DNA of 64,000 nt from Geotalea sp. SG265 (GTDB lineage: Bacteria > Desulfobacterota > Desulfuromonadia > Geobacterales > Geobacteraceae): positions 1 to 64,000 of the forward strand of contig NZ_JAKZFT010000005.1 in assembly GCF_022808985.1 (NCBI RefSeq), in the 5' to 3' direction. Each line of letters begins with the position of its first letter. Position 1 is the first letter of the stretch. Below the pieces are notes generated by a model. It was not told the origin of the DNA, did no database searches, and was given only the letters and a program-made list of their open reading frames with translations. This document shows positions 42,161-50,976 of the stretch, piece after piece. The translations under genes were made by a program, and so were the position numbers.

Positions 42161-42718
42161 TTAGAGCAGATTGTAAGGGGAGGCACGTTTTACCCATTCG
42201 CTATCGGGATACTCGGCGGAAAGACGCTGGAAAGTCTCCTTGAGATTGCTGGCGTTATGGGTCGTCTTGTACCGGCAGACGCCGGTCAGGTACAGCGCCT
42301 CAGGGGCAGCCGCACTGTTTTTGTGTCCCGAGAGGATTTCGTTGAAGCGGAGGATGGCGTCGTTGTAATCGCCGTTGTTGAAGTCGGCCTTGCCGACGCC
42401 AAGGAGCAGCGATGGTACCAACTCTTCCGGTGGGAGAAATCCCAGGGTCCGCTGATGCTCGTTGCCGTAATGATCGAGGACGACGATGGTTGGGGTCCAG
42501 ACGACCCGGAAGTCCTTGGCCACCTGGCCATCGGCAGCTACCTGCAGGGGAACCATCCGTGATGTGACAAAGTCGGTGACAGTGCTGTTGGGATACGAAA
42601 CCGCACCCATCTGTTTGCAGCCGATTCAGCCGGGGCTGAAGAAATCCAGCAGCACGCATTTCTTTTCTGCCTGTCCCCGGGCCAAGGCCTTCTTGATGTC
42701 GCTTTCCCATTGAATCAT
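42161..42718 (-). CDS. Thioredoxin-fold/TPR selenoprotein (in-frame TGA read as Sec31)
   Basis: An ordinary reading would start this gene at ATG 42610 (149 residues) and cut the thioredoxin fold in half. Reading upstream in the same frame finds ATG 42718 with a strong GGGAGGTG site five bases before it, then 30 sense codons that form the missing first strand and helix (LLDFFSPG), then TGA at 42626-42628, then IGCKQMG. The active site is thus U-x-x-C: FFSPG-U-IGCKQM, aligning with the C-x-x-C of thioredoxins. After it come VTDFVTSRMVPLQV, the cis-Pro segment RVVWTPTIVVLD and a TPR-like tail (about 110-185: FNNGDYNDAILRFNEIL). Geobacter relatives are known to use selenocysteine. No selA/B/C is in this window. 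The alternative is a nonsense mutation in a Cys codon. Confidence 0.82.
42599..42628 (-). promoter_or_regulatory. Candidate bacterial SECIS element after the TGA codon
   Basis: Directly after UGA AUC the mRNA can form a 7-bp stem, GGCUGCA (42622-42616) with UGCGGUU (42605-42599), including three G-U pairs, closing a 10-base loop, AACAGAUGGG. A stem-loop within the first 40 bases after UGA, with G or U in its loop, is what SelB needs in bacteria. The pairing was found by eye only. Confidence 0.5.
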
Positions 42719-42863
42719 GACTGCACCTCCCGGTGTTTGATAGCTTTTCCTAAAAGGTTAACGTCCGTCAAGGTGATGTCAAGAAATGAGTCGCCAGCCT
42801 TGCAGTTTTGCCCGGAATGCATATAATGGCAGTTCCCTTTACCGAATAATTCACGGAGGCACA

Positions 42864-44210
42864 GTGTCCAGCCCAAATCCGCGTAGTGCCGCTTTCGGAA
42901 TACTGTTGCGCATCGACAAGGAACGGTCTTATGCGGACATTCTCATTGACCGGGAATTGTCTGTCGGGGCACTGCGCGGCCCCGACCGGGGGTTGCTTAC
43001 CGAGTTGGTCTACGGAGTGCTGCGCCGCCAGGCAACCCTCGATCACATCATCAGGCAGTTCTCCAATCAGAAGCTGGAGCGTCTGGAACGTGCAGTGCTG
43101 CTGCTCCTGCGCTTGGGGCTTTACCAGATATTCTACCTGGACCGGGTGCCGGTCTCAGCAGCGGTAAACGAGACGGTCAAGCTGGCCAAGGTATTGGTTC
43201 CCCGGGCAGCCGGGTTCATCAATGCGATCCTGCGCAACGCCGACCGGAATCGGGGGGCTATTTCCTATCCGGACCGGGAGAAGGACCCGGCCACCTACCT
43301 GGCCGTCGCCCACTCACACCCGTCCTGGCTGACAATGGCCTGGATCGAGCAGCTGGGACTCTCCGAGGCTGAATTACTGTCTCAGACCATGGCCGAGCCC
43401 CCTGCCCTGACCATCAGGACCAACACCCTCAAAACAAGCCGCCAGCGACTTATGGAGATCCTTGCGGCGGAAGGGGTGTCGTGCGAGGCCGGGCGGTTCT
43501 CCCCCATGGCGGTCCGCATCGCCCTCTCCGGTTCCGTTTCGCGGCTTAAGTCCTTTCAGGACGGCCTATTCTTCGTTCAGGACGAGTCTTCGCAGCTGGC
43601 AGCCATGTTTCTGGGCGCCCAGGCGGGGGAGCGGGTGCTTGATGCCTGCGCCGCGCCGGGGGGAAAGGCGACCGAGCTGGCGCAGCTCATGGAGGATTGT
43701 GGCGAGGTTGTCGCCTGCGACGTAATTCCCCGCAAGCTTCGGCTTATCGATGAAAACGCTGCCAGGCTAGGCATTAAGTCCATACGGACCGTGCTCCTCG
43801 ATACGGCCGGACCGTTGAAATCCCAGGGTGACAAAGCATTCAACCGGATTCTCCTTGATGCACCCTGCTCGGGACTGGGGGTCATCAGGCGCAATCCCGA
43901 AGGGAAGTGGTGGAAAACGGCTGCCGATGTGGATGATCTCGCCAGGGGGCAGAGAGCCTTGCTGGAGAACCTGGCTGGGCACGTGGCGAAGGGGGGCACA
44001 CTCCTTTACGCAACCTGTTCGACGACGGTGGAGGAAAACGAAGCGGTAATAAGGGATTTTCTGTCCCGCCACGGGGAGTTTGCAGCCGATGATCTGCGCA
44101 AGTTCTTTCCTGAACTGGCAGGACTCTTCACCCCCGATGGCTTTTTCCGTGCTTGGCCGCACCGGCACGGCATGGACGGGTTTTTCGCCGCACGACTAAA
44201 GAAAAAATAA
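42864..44210 (+). CDS. rsmB: 16S rRNA (cytosine-967-C5)-methyltransferase
   Basis: The 448-residue enzyme methylates C967 of 16S rRNA. The N-terminal NusB-like RNA-binding domain (1-135: [28 protein letters not shown]) is followed by the methyltransferase domain with SAM motif [37 protein letters not shown] (catalytic Cys in DAPCS) and [14 protein letters not shown] (second Cys). I chose GTG 42864, which has an ACGGAGG site and the family's usual N-terminus; ATG 42786 in the same frame has none. Confidence 0.94.
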   Translation: MSSPNPRSAAFGILLRIDKERSYADILIDRELSVGALRGPDRGLLTELVYGVLRRQATLDHIIRQFSNQKLERLERAVLLLLRLGLYQIFYLDRVPVSAAVNETVKLAKVLVPRAAGFINAILRNADRNRGAISYPDREKDPATYLAVAHSHPSWLTMAWIEQLGLSEAELLSQTMAEPPALTIRTNTLKTSRQRLMEILAAEGVSCEAGRFSPMAVRIALSGSVSRLKSFQDGLFFVQDESSQLAAMFLGAQAGERVLDACAAPGGKATELAQLMEDCGEVVACDVIPRKLRLIDENAARLGIKSIRTVLLDTAGPLKSQGDKAFNRILLDAPCSGLGVIRRNPEGKWWKTAADVDDLARGQRALLENLAGHVAKGGTLLYATCSTTVEENEAVIRDFLSRHGEFAADDLRKFFPELAGLFTPDGFFRAWPHRHGMDGFFAARLKKK

Positions 44211-44299
44211 AAAAGGCCAAAGAGTTAGGGGCGGATTCCCGGGATAGCCTCCCCGGACTCGCGTTATGTGGCACAGGTCTTTACTATCCGGAGGTTGTC

Positions 44300-44965
44300 A
44301 TGAAAAAAATAGCACCATCCATCCTTTCCGCGGATTTTTCCCGTCTGGGAGAGGAGGTACGGGCAGTGGAAGCGGCGGGAGCCGATTATATCCATATCGA
44401 TGTAATGGACGGGAGCTTCGTTCCCAACATCACCATCGGACCTCTGGTCGTGGAGGCGGTGCGCCGGGTGACCCCCTTGCCCCTTGATGTCCATCTGATG
44501 ATTGATGCCCCCGACCGGTACATCGGCGATTTTGCCAAGGCCGGAGCGGACATAATCGTCGTCCATGCCGAAGCGACCCATCACCTGCACCGGACGGTGC
44601 AGCTCATCAAGTCGTTCGGCAAAAAGGCGGGGGTTTCCCTCAATCCAGCCACGACTCTGCACACCCTCGACTACATTCTGGAAGACCTGGACCTTGTCCT
44701 GCTCATGACCGTCAACCCCGGTTTCGGCGGTCAGTCGTTCATCGATGCCTGCCTGCCGAAGATACAGGCCCTGCGCGGCATGCTGGATAAAAAGGGGCTG
44801 GAGACCGAGCTGGAGGTGGATGGCGGGGTTAAGGAATCGAACATCGCCCAGATAGCCCATGCCGGCGCCGATGTTTTCGTGGCGGGAAGTGCTGTCTTCG
44901 GCAGCAGCGACTATGCGGCCACCATTGCCGAAATGAAGCGCCGCGCCAAAGAGCCGGTGCTGTGA
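44300..44965 (+). CDS. rpe: Ribulose-phosphate 3-epimerase
   Basis: The 221-residue TIM-barrel enzyme interconverts ribulose 5-phosphate and xylulose 5-phosphate in the pentose phosphate pathway. Motifs: [32 protein letters not shown] (metal His and Asp), [19 protein letters not shown] and EVDGGV. The length is standard. Start: ATG 44300 with a CGGAGG site. It lies 89 bases after rsmB, a frequent neighbour in Proteobacteria. Confidence 0.96.
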   Translation: MKKIAPSILSADFSRLGEEVRAVEAAGADYIHIDVMDGSFVPNITIGPLVVEAVRRVTPLPLDVHLMIDAPDRYIGDFAKAGADIIVVHAEATHHLHRTVQLIKSFGKKAGVSLNPATTLHTLDYILEDLDLVLLMTVNPGFGGQSFIDACLPKIQALRGMLDKKGLETELEVDGGVKESNIAQIAHAGADVFVAGSAVFGSSDYAATIAEMKRRAKEPVL

Positions 44966-45006
44966 CGGCTGGTCAGGCAAACGGGTAACTCACCAGGTCG
45001 GGGACT

Positions 45007-45927
45007 ATGGCAACTACGGTACTAATAATCGACGATTCCAACCAGATCCGCGCCCAGATCGTGCAGACCCTGCAGCGCGTGTCCCTCTTCGATAGCTACC
45101 TGCAGGCATCAGACGGTATCGAAGCGTTCAAGCTCGTTCTCAACACCCAGGTGGATCTGATTCTCTGCGACCTGGAGATGCCGCGCATGGATGGCTTTAA
45201 ATTCATCGCCATGTTGCAGACGCGGGATGAATTGAAGGATATTCCGGTGATCATGTTGACGGGGCGGGAAGATCGGGACCTGAAGATAAAAGGGCTGGAG
45301 GAAGGAGCCTGCGATTACGTTACGAAACCTTTCGATGCCGGGGAACTGGTGGCGAGGGTCAAGGTCCAGTTGAAGATCAAGGGGCTTCAGGATGAATTGA
45401 AGCGTTCCAACGAGCTCCTCAAGCAGCTCTCCAACACCGACCCCCTTACCCACCTGTACAACCGCCGTTACCTGATGGAGGCATTGGAGCGGGAATACCA
45501 GCGTGCTGTGCGGAAAGAAACCTCCCTCTCCCTGGTAATGGTGGATATCGATCACTTCAAGAAGGTCAACGACAACTACGGTCACCAGGAAGGGGACAAT
45601 GTCTTGGTTGCGGTTGCAGCCCTGCTGAAGGGCATGGTTCGCAGCTATGATGTTGCTGCCCGCTACGGGGGCGAGGAGTTCGTCGTGATCCTGTCGGAGA
45701 CGGCACTGCCCCAGGCAATGCTTTTTGCCGAGCGGTGCCGCTGTGCTGTTCAGGAGATTGCCTTTGACGGGACGATAAAGAACCTGACCATCACAGTCAG
45801 CCTCGGCGTAGCCACATTTCCTTCCGCGCGAGTGGACTGTGTCGATTCCCTGTTCAGGCAGGCGGATGAGGCACTCTATCGGGCCAAGCAGGGGGGGAGA
45901 AACAGGGTGGAGGTCATGATTTCATAA
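45007..45927 (+). CDS. Response regulator with GGDEF diguanylate cyclase domain
   Basis: The 306-residue protein has a receiver domain (1-125, phospho-acceptor Asp55 in LILCDLEMPRMDG) and a GGDEF domain (140-306). The active site reads GGEEF at 221-225, and the product-inhibition site RxxD (RSYD, 212-215) lies five residues before it, so it is predicted to make c-di-GMP when phosphorylated and to be feedback-inhibited. It overlaps the convergent endonuclease gene by six bases. No cognate kinase gene is adjacent. Confidence 0.95.
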   Translation: MATTVLIIDDSNQIRAQIVQTLQRVSLFDSYLQASDGIEAFKLVLNTQVDLILCDLEMPRMDGFKFIAMLQTRDELKDIPVIMLTGREDRDLKIKGLEEGACDYVTKPFDAGELVARVKVQLKIKGLQDELKRSNELLKQLSNTDPLTHLYNRRYLMEALEREYQRAVRKETSLSLVMVDIDHFKKVNDNYGHQEGDNVLVAVAALLKGMVRSYDVAARYGGEEFVVILSETALPQAMLFAERCRCAVQEIAFDGTIKNLTITVSLGVATFPSARVDCVDSLFRQADEALYRAKQGGRNRVEVMIS

Positions 45928-46605
45928 GGATTTACAGGAAAGATGCAGACTACAACCGCTGCAGAGCGGTCTTTTCCGACAGTGTTCCTTGCAGTGCCGG
46001 ACGATGAGGGCATGATACTCATTGAACAATGCCACGTCGGCCGGAAGGTTATCCATGAACAGGGCGCGCACCCCTTCATAGTCGTCCTTTTCAGAAACCA
46101 GGCCCAGATGGGCAAACAGCCGCTTTGTGTAGGCATCGACAACGAACGAGGGCTTATTCCCGGCATAGAGCAGGATGGAATCGCAGGTTTCACGCCCGAT
46201 ACCCCGCACCTTCAGCAGTTCCTCGCGCAATTCATGCCAGTCCCCGGCAAACATCACATCCAGTCTGCCATCGTGTCTCTCGAAAAGCCAGTTGACGAAA
46301 TCCTTCAGCCTGGCGCTCTTCACATTGAAAAAACCTGCCGGCCGGATGGCCTGGGCAAGCGCGTCAACCGGCACTCGGTGTAATGCCGCTGCCGACAGAA
46401 GTCCTGCCTGTTTCAGGTTGACGATGGCTTTTTCCACATTGCCCCAGTTGGTATTCTGGGTCAGAATGGCACCGACGCAGACCTCGAATGGCGTTTCGGC
46501 AGGCCACCAGTGCAGATTGCCATAGCGTTCAAGCAGGGCGGCGAATACCGAGAGCAGCTCTTCGCTTTTCCCTGTAGAGTTTTCCAGCTGCAGCGGCTGG
46601 TACAT
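45922..46605 (-). CDS. Endonuclease III-like HhH-GPD DNA glycosylase
   Basis: The 227-residue DNA-repair protein has the helix-hairpin-helix KVRGIGRETCDSILLYAG and the catalytic Asp in SFVVDAYTKR; the Lys of endonuclease III is not in the helix-hairpin-helix (GIGRETCDS), as in the monofunctional MagIII/3-methyladenine or endonuclease-III-domain group. A C-terminal cysteine set (HCKEHCRKRPLCSGCSLHLSC) should bind a 4Fe-4S cluster, though the spacing (x5, x2, x5) is one shorter than in endonuclease III. It begins where nadA ends (TGATG overlap), so the two share an mRNA. Confidence 0.88.
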   Translation of the reverse strand: MYQPLQLENSTGKSEELLSVFAALLERYGNLHWWPAETPFEVCVGAILTQNTNWGNVEKAIVNLKQAGLLSAAALHRVPVDALAQAIRPAGFFNVKSARLKDFVNWLFERHDGRLDVMFAGDWHELREELLKVRGIGRETCDSILLYAGNKPSFVVDAYTKRLFAHLGLVSEKDDYEGVRALFMDNLPADVALFNEYHALIVRHCKEHCRKRPLCSGCSLHLSCKSL

Positions 46606-47519
46606 CAGTCCCGGGGAATGGCCAGCATCCGGTCAAGCGCCCGTCTGGCCGGCTCGCGAATCTCCTCGGGTACTTTGACGACCGGTGACATGGACTTCAG
46701 GGCGGCAAGGATGTCTTCAAGGGAGGTGAGTTTCATGTTTGGACAGACAAGGGCGGGGGAGGCAAGGATAAATTCCTTGTCCGGATTTTCCTTTTGCAGC
46801 CGGTAAAGAATACCCGCTTCCGTGCCGATGATAAAGCGCTTGGCAGGGCTTTTCCTGCAGAAGTCGTACATGCCGGTGGTGGAACAGACGTGATCGGCCA
46901 GCGCCTCCACTTCGGGGTTGCATTCCGGATGGCAGATGAAGAGGGCGTCGGGATATTCCCCTTTCAGGCGAATCACCGCATCCGGCTTCAGGCGTTCGTG
47001 GGTCGGGCAGTAACCGTCCCAGAAATGGAAGCCTTTGTCGGTGAAACGGGCCACATAACGCCCCAGATTCCGGTCGGGAACAAAGATGATTTCCGGTGCA
47101 GCAAGGGATTGCACCACCTTGACCGCGTTGGCCGAGGTGCAGCAGATATCGCTCTCTGCTTTTACCGCTGCCGAGGAGTTGACATAGGTGACAACCGGCA
47201 CGCCGGGGTGGCGTCTTTTCATTTCCTGAAGGGCAGAAACCGTTACCATGTCGGCCATGGGACAGCCGGCATCAAGGCGCGGCAGAAGGACAGTCTTTTT
47301 CGGCGCCAGGATCGAAGCCGATTCAGCCATGAAGTGAACACCGCAGAAGACGATGACGGAGGCGGAAGTCTTGGCCGCTTCCACCGACAGTCCGAGGGAA
47401 TCGCCCGTAATGTCGGCGATCTCCTGGACCTCGTCCCGCATGTAATTGTGGGCCAGTAGAATGCCGTTGCGTTCCTTGAGCAGAGCCCTGATCTCATTTT
47501 TCATATCATCCTGGTACAT
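46605..47519 (-). CDS. nadA: Quinolinate synthase A
   Basis: NadA condenses iminoaspartate with dihydroxyacetone phosphate to quinolinate, using a 4Fe-4S cluster, the first committed step to NAD after NadB. The 304-residue length fits. Visible features: [43 protein letters not shown] and [10 protein letters not shown], the last three holding the cluster cysteines. Start: ATG 47519; its possible AAGGAG site lies 14 bases upstream, a wide spacing, so the true start may be nearby. The gene is divergent from tatA. Confidence 0.95.
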   Translation of the reverse strand: MYQDDMKNEIRALLKERNGILLAHNYMRDEVQEIADITGDSLGLSVEAAKTSASVIVFCGVHFMAESASILAPKKTVLLPRLDAGCPMADMVTVSALQEMKRRHPGVPVVTYVNSSAAVKAESDICCTSANAVKVVQSLAAPEIIFVPDRNLGRYVARFTDKGFHFWDGYCPTHERLKPDAVIRLKGEYPDALFICHPECNPEVEALADHVCSTTGMYDFCRKSPAKRFIIGTEAGILYRLQKENPDKEFILASPALVCPNMKLTSLEDILAALKSMSPVVKVPEEIREPARRALDRMLAIPRD

Positions 47520-47654
47520 GGCAGCTGTTACCGTCTCCTTTGCATGCAGGTACAACCGTATATCAGCCTTGTGAAAACCGCCGTGCGGCCGTATACAGTA
47601 CCGGACGATAGTAGTCAATGTTCCTGCCCATGTCAAATCCTTAAATTACGCCAC

Positions 47655-47683
47655 TTGACACCCTATGGCAAAACCACTATTAT
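47655..47683 (+). promoter_or_regulatory. Sigma-70 promoter for tatA/B
   Basis: TTGACA (47655-47660) and TATTAT (47678-47683) are spaced by exactly 17 bases, 62 bases before the tatA/B start. Confidence 0.75.
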
Positions 47684-47745
47684 TTTGGCAGGATTTACGG
47701 ACAGAAAGCGGTTTTTCTGGTCACTGACACTTAGCGGAGCCCATT

Positions 47746-47997
47746 ATGTTTGGCATCGGCATGCCGGAACTGATTGTCATTTTTGTTATTGCGCTGGTGG
47801 TGATAGGTCCCCACAAACTTCCCGAACTGGCCAGGTCACTCGGGCGGGGGCTCGCCGAGTTCAAGCGGGCTACCGAGGATTTCAAGCAGAGTGTTCAGGA
47901 GGAATCCCGCGTTACCGATGAGAAGGAAAAGCTCGTTCGGACGGAAGAGGGCACTGAGGCACAGGAGAAGACGGAAGCGGCGACAAAGAAAGTTTAG
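47746..47997 (+). CDS. Twin-arginine translocase subunit, TatA/TatB family
   Basis: The 83-residue protein has one N-terminal membrane helix ([16 protein letters not shown]) followed by an amphipathic helix ([19 protein letters not shown]) and a charged, disordered tail. The Glu in the membrane helix (PEL) and Pro after Gly are typical. The IGPHKLPEL pattern is nearer TatB; other Tat genes are elsewhere. It helps export folded redox proteins. Confidence 0.9.
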   Translation: MFGIGMPELIVIFVIALVVIGPHKLPELARSLGRGLAEFKRATEDFKQSVQEESRVTDEKEKLVRTEEGTEAQEKTEAATKKV

Positions 47998-48030
47998 ATT
48001 GCTCTTGGAAAGAGGGCGATTTGAAATGGA

Positions 48031-48058
48031 AAACGGGGCGTAAGCCCCGTTTTTTTTT
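48031..48058 (+). terminator. Rho-independent terminator after tatA/B
   Basis: A 9-bp stem (48031-48039 with 48044-48052), AAACGGGGC with GCCCCGTTT, has a 4-base loop and is followed by a run of Ts reaching 48058. Confidence 0.93.
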
Positions 48059-48884
48059 ACTTTAGTTCTTTCAACTTTTCCCGGGCGATTCGTGCCTCAT
48101 CCGTATGGGGATAATCTTCCGCCAGTTTCTTGTATACATATCTGGCGCTTTTTGCATCCCCCAGTTCCTTGAAAGCCATGGCCTGTTTCAGCATGGCGGC
48201 AGGGATCTTTTCGTTACCGGGGTAGTTCTTGATAACATCCTGAAATTCAAGAATGGCCTGGTCGAATTTCTTTTCACCATAATAGGTTTCCCCCAGCCAG
48301 TAATGCACGTTTGCCGAGAGGTTGTGGCGGGGATACAATTCCAGAAACCGGTTCAGGTATTCCCTGGCCTTTTGGGAATCTCCCTTGCGCAAGGTATCCA
48401 GCCCCTTCTGGTAGAGCGATTCCGGCGTTTGTTCCACCTCCGCTGTTTTTGCCTCGGCCACCTTTTTCTGCAAATCGTCGAAGCTTTTGTCCAGTCTGGT
48501 AAGCCGGTCTTCCACGGCAGCAAGGCGGCGGTCGGTATCTTCCTTGAGCAGGGCAAGGTCATCGGCCGGCTTCTGGGCCAGCACGCGGATATCGTCTATC
48601 TTTCCGGTCAGGACCTGCATGTCAACCTTGGTGCTATCCAGTGTTGCCTGCAGATCGGCGGCTCCCTTACGTTGCCCCTCCATTTCCTTATGAAAATCTT
48701 TGATCGTCTTCTCTATTCCCTCTTTGGTCTCGCTGCGCATCCCGCCGAGATCCTTCTCCATTTTGAAGAGGCGGCTTTTCATTTCTTCCATGTCCCTTTG
48801 CAGGGAATCCACCGTCTCTCTCGTTGCACAACCGGCAAGGGCGAATACAAGAATGAACGGCAAAGCTCTCCTGATGAACTGCAT
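48057..48884 (-). CDS. ybgF: Tol-Pal system protein YbgF/CpoB
   Basis: The 275-residue periplasmic lipoprotein has signal and lipobox (VFALAGC, residues 13-19), a coiled coil (about 25-125), and a C-terminal tetratricopeptide region (about 155-270: LYQKGLDTLRKGDSQKARE, FLELYPRHNLSANVHYWLGE). CpoB couples Tol-Pal with peptidoglycan synthesis during division. It is the last gene of the tol-pal cluster. A terminator lies between pal and this gene, so it may have partial expression by read-through. Confidence 0.93.
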   Translation of the reverse strand: MQFIRRALPFILVFALAGCATRETVDSLQRDMEEMKSRLFKMEKDLGGMRSETKEGIEKTIKDFHKEMEGQRKGAADLQATLDSTKVDMQVLTGKIDDIRVLAQKPADDLALLKEDTDRRLAAVEDRLTRLDKSFDDLQKKVAEAKTAEVEQTPESLYQKGLDTLRKGDSQKAREYLNRFLELYPRHNLSANVHYWLGETYYGEKKFDQAILEFQDVIKNYPGNEKIPAAMLKQAMAFKELGDAKSARYVYKKLAEDYPHTDEARIAREKLKELK

Positions 48885-48940
48885 GATATTGAATCCTCCG
48901 TAATGAAGCAGTACTGAAGAGCCGATCCGAACGGCATATA

Positions 48941-48974
48941 AAAAGGGAGCCTGAAGGAGGCTCCCTTTTTAGCC
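48941..48974 (-). terminator. Terminator between pal and ybgF
   Basis: A 12-bp stem (48941-48952 with 48958-48969) with a 5-base loop lies 19 bases after the pal stop codon. On the minus strand it is followed by a T-run, so part of the pal transcripts should end here before ybgF. Confidence 0.82.
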
Positions 48975-48987
48975 CATATGGGACGGC

Positions 48988-49569
48988 CTACTTGAGAATA
49001 ACGAACTCCGCCCTTCTGTTTTTGGCCCAAGCAGCTTCATCATGGCCCGGATCGGCAGGCCTTTCCTTGCCGAAGCTGATGACGCTCAACTGGGAAGCGG
49101 GCACGCCGAGGGAGATGAGATATTTCATGGCAGCCTTAGCACGATTTTCGCCGAGGGCAAGGTTATACTCGTCGGAACCACGCTCGTCACAGTGCCCCTC
49201 GATCTGAACTTTGGTCTGCTTGTTTTTCTCCAGCCACTGGGCATCCTTGGAGAGGGTGTCGCGGGCAGTCTGGGAAAGGGTATAGGAATCGAAATCGAAT
49301 AACACCTTTTCCAGCTCGGTGGCAGCGATAACCGTAGGCTGTTCCTTGACGGTCGATTCCCCAGTGGCTGTCGGTGCTTCCTGGACCGGTTGCTCCTTAA
49401 CGGTCTCCTCCTTCGGGGCGGGCTTGGAAGGGGTTGCGGCAGGCTTCTCAGTCGTAACTGGTGGTACAGTCGCCTCTTCCGCTTTCACCATTTCCTTCTT
49501 GGCGCAGCCGCCGCATAAAAGAGCACCGCAAAATAAAACCGTCACCAAGCCTACCATACCCTTACGCAT
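48988..49569 (-). CDS. pal: Peptidoglycan-associated lipoprotein Pal
   Basis: The 193-residue outer-membrane lipoprotein has a signal peptide ending at LLCGGC, a Pro/Glu/Lys/Thr-rich spacer (about 25-85), and a C-terminal OmpA-like domain with HCDERGSDEYNLALGENRAKA and VISFGKERP that binds diaminopimelate in peptidoglycan. Start: ATG 49569 with an AAGGAG site. The spacer is longer than in E. coli Pal. It is separated from tolB by 129 bases holding its own promoter. Confidence 0.95.
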   Translation of the reverse strand: MRKGMVGLVTVLFCGALLCGGCAKKEMVKAEEATVPPVTTEKPAATPSKPAPKEETVKEQPVQEAPTATGESTVKEQPTVIAATELEKVLFDFDSYTLSQTARDTLSKDAQWLEKNKQTKVQIEGHCDERGSDEYNLALGENRAKAAMKYLISLGVPASQLSVISFGKERPADPGHDEAAWAKNRRAEFVILK

Positions 49570-49639
49570 TGCTTTTCTCCTTTTTGATTGCAGTTTTAAG
49601 GGCTGAGGATCCGTTCCTCGCCGAGACAAAACTAGATGG

Positions 49640-49667
49640 ATTATACATAAGTCCGAAGCAATTTCAA
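49640..49667 (-). promoter_or_regulatory. Sigma-70 promoter for pal
   Basis: On the minus strand TTGAAA (49667-49662) and a perfect TATAAT (49645-49640) are spaced by 16 bases, 70 bases before the pal start codon. It gives pal-ybgF an independent promoter within the tol cluster. Confidence 0.72.
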
Positions 49668-49698
49668 CTATCGGCTTAAGAAATATACATGAATGACG

Positions 49699-50976
49699 TT
49701 ACCACCACGGGGACCAAGTCGGGTGGGAATCGGCGTTATTGCCGCGGGAAACCCGAACCTGGCCGGTGCCGTCGCTTCTCATGACGTAGATCCCTTCCTT
49801 ACCCCCCCTGGTCGAGCTGAAGGTGATGAAGCGGCCGTCAGGGGACCACCGGGGATGTTCGTTGCTCCCTGCATTGGTCAGCTGGATATCGTTGCTTCCG
49901 TCTACGTTTATGACATGGATCTGAAAGCCCCCCTCCTGGCGGCAGTAGGCAATGGTATTTCCCTTGGGGGACCAGCGCGGGCTGACGTTGTAGGCGCCGC
50001 TGGTCGTCAGCCGGGTAACGTGGGAGCCATCGACATTCATGATGAATATCTGGGGCTTGCCCAGGCGATCGGAAACGAATGCGATGCGGGACCCGTCGGG
50101 AGACCAGGCGGGAGAAACGTCGATAGCCGGGTTGTGGGTGAGACGGGCAGGATTTTTACCATCTTTGGAGATGGTGTAAATTTCCGAGTTGCCGTCCTTG
50201 CTCATGGCCAGGGCGATTCTGCTGCCGTCGGGGGACCATGCGCCGGTTACATTGATGCCGGGATGGGAGGAAATGCGGGCCTCAGAGCCGGAGAGCAGTT
50301 CTCGGCGGTAGAGGTCGGGATTGCGCCGCTTGTAGGAGGTATAGATGAGTTCCTTGCCGCTGGGTGAGAAGTCTGGGTTGAGGTTGATGGACCCGTTCTT
50401 GGTCAGGCGCTGTACGTTATAGCCATCGTAATCCATCAGGTATATCTCTTTGGTTCCTGAAGCGGTGGAAACGAAGGCGGTTTTGCCGGTGAACGGACCG
50501 GCCTCGCCGGTAACCGAACGGAGGATATCGTTGCTGAACATATGGGCAATCTTGCGGTGGTCCGCGCGTTTGCCCGTGTACCGCTTGACCGCCAGCTCCT
50601 TGCCGCGGCTCACATCGAAAAAGCGGAATTCCATGGTGACGGTCTGGCCATTGTCAATGTAGCCGCTTTTCACCAGCAGGTTGGCGCCCGCAGTCTGCCA
50701 GGGGGCAAGGTCGAATTCGCCGGAGCGAATGCCGGTTTTCGTTTCGGCAGGGGGAGAAGGCATGATGGTGAATTTGCCGGACAGGGTCAGGTCGAAAGCG
50801 AGAATATCTGCGATGGCTTTGGCAAGTTCGGTATTCGCACTGCCGGACAGGGGAATGGGCCGCGCGATGGCAAGCTGCGGCTGACGGTTGCCGGGGGCGG
50901 TGATCTCTAGGTAATCGTCGGCCATGATGGAACAAGGCAGACAGAGCAGCATGATGAGGATGTAGAGCTTTTTCAA
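49699..50976 (-). CDS. tolB: Tol-Pal system beta-propeller protein TolB
   Basis: The 425-residue periplasmic protein has a signal peptide, an N-terminal alpha/beta domain (about 20-155) and six WD40-like beta-propeller repeats marked by SPDGSRIAF-type strands (ARLTHNPAIDVSPAWSPDGS and similar). TolB binds Pal and cycles with TolA. Its ATG overlaps the tolA stop by four bases. Confidence 0.96.
   Translation of the reverse strand: MKKLYILIMLLCLPCSIMADDYLEITAPGNRQPQLAIARPIPLSGSANTELAKAIADILAFDLTLSGKFTIMPSPPAETKTGIRSGEFDLAPWQTAGANLLVKSGYIDNGQTVTMEFRFFDVSRGKELAVKRYTGKRADHRKIAHMFSNDILRSVTGEAGPFTGKTAFVSTASGTKEIYLMDYDGYNVQRLTKNGSINLNPDFSPSGKELIYTSYKRRNPDLYRRELLSGSEARISSHPGINVTGAWSPDGSRIALAMSKDGNSEIYTISKDGKNPARLTHNPAIDVSPAWSPDGSRIAFVSDRLGKPQIFIMNVDGSHVTRLTTSGAYNVSPRWSPKGNTIAYCRQEGGFQIHVINVDGSNDIQLTNAGSNEHPRWSPDGRFITFSSTRGGKEGIYVMRSDGTGQVRVSRGNNADSHPTWSPWW

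Noticed and set aside
42161-42718. Frameshifted or decayed thioredoxin gene
   Set aside because: The frame is intact on both sides of the TGA, the ribosome site is strong and the TGA is at the active-site Cys position, so selenocysteine fits better than decay.
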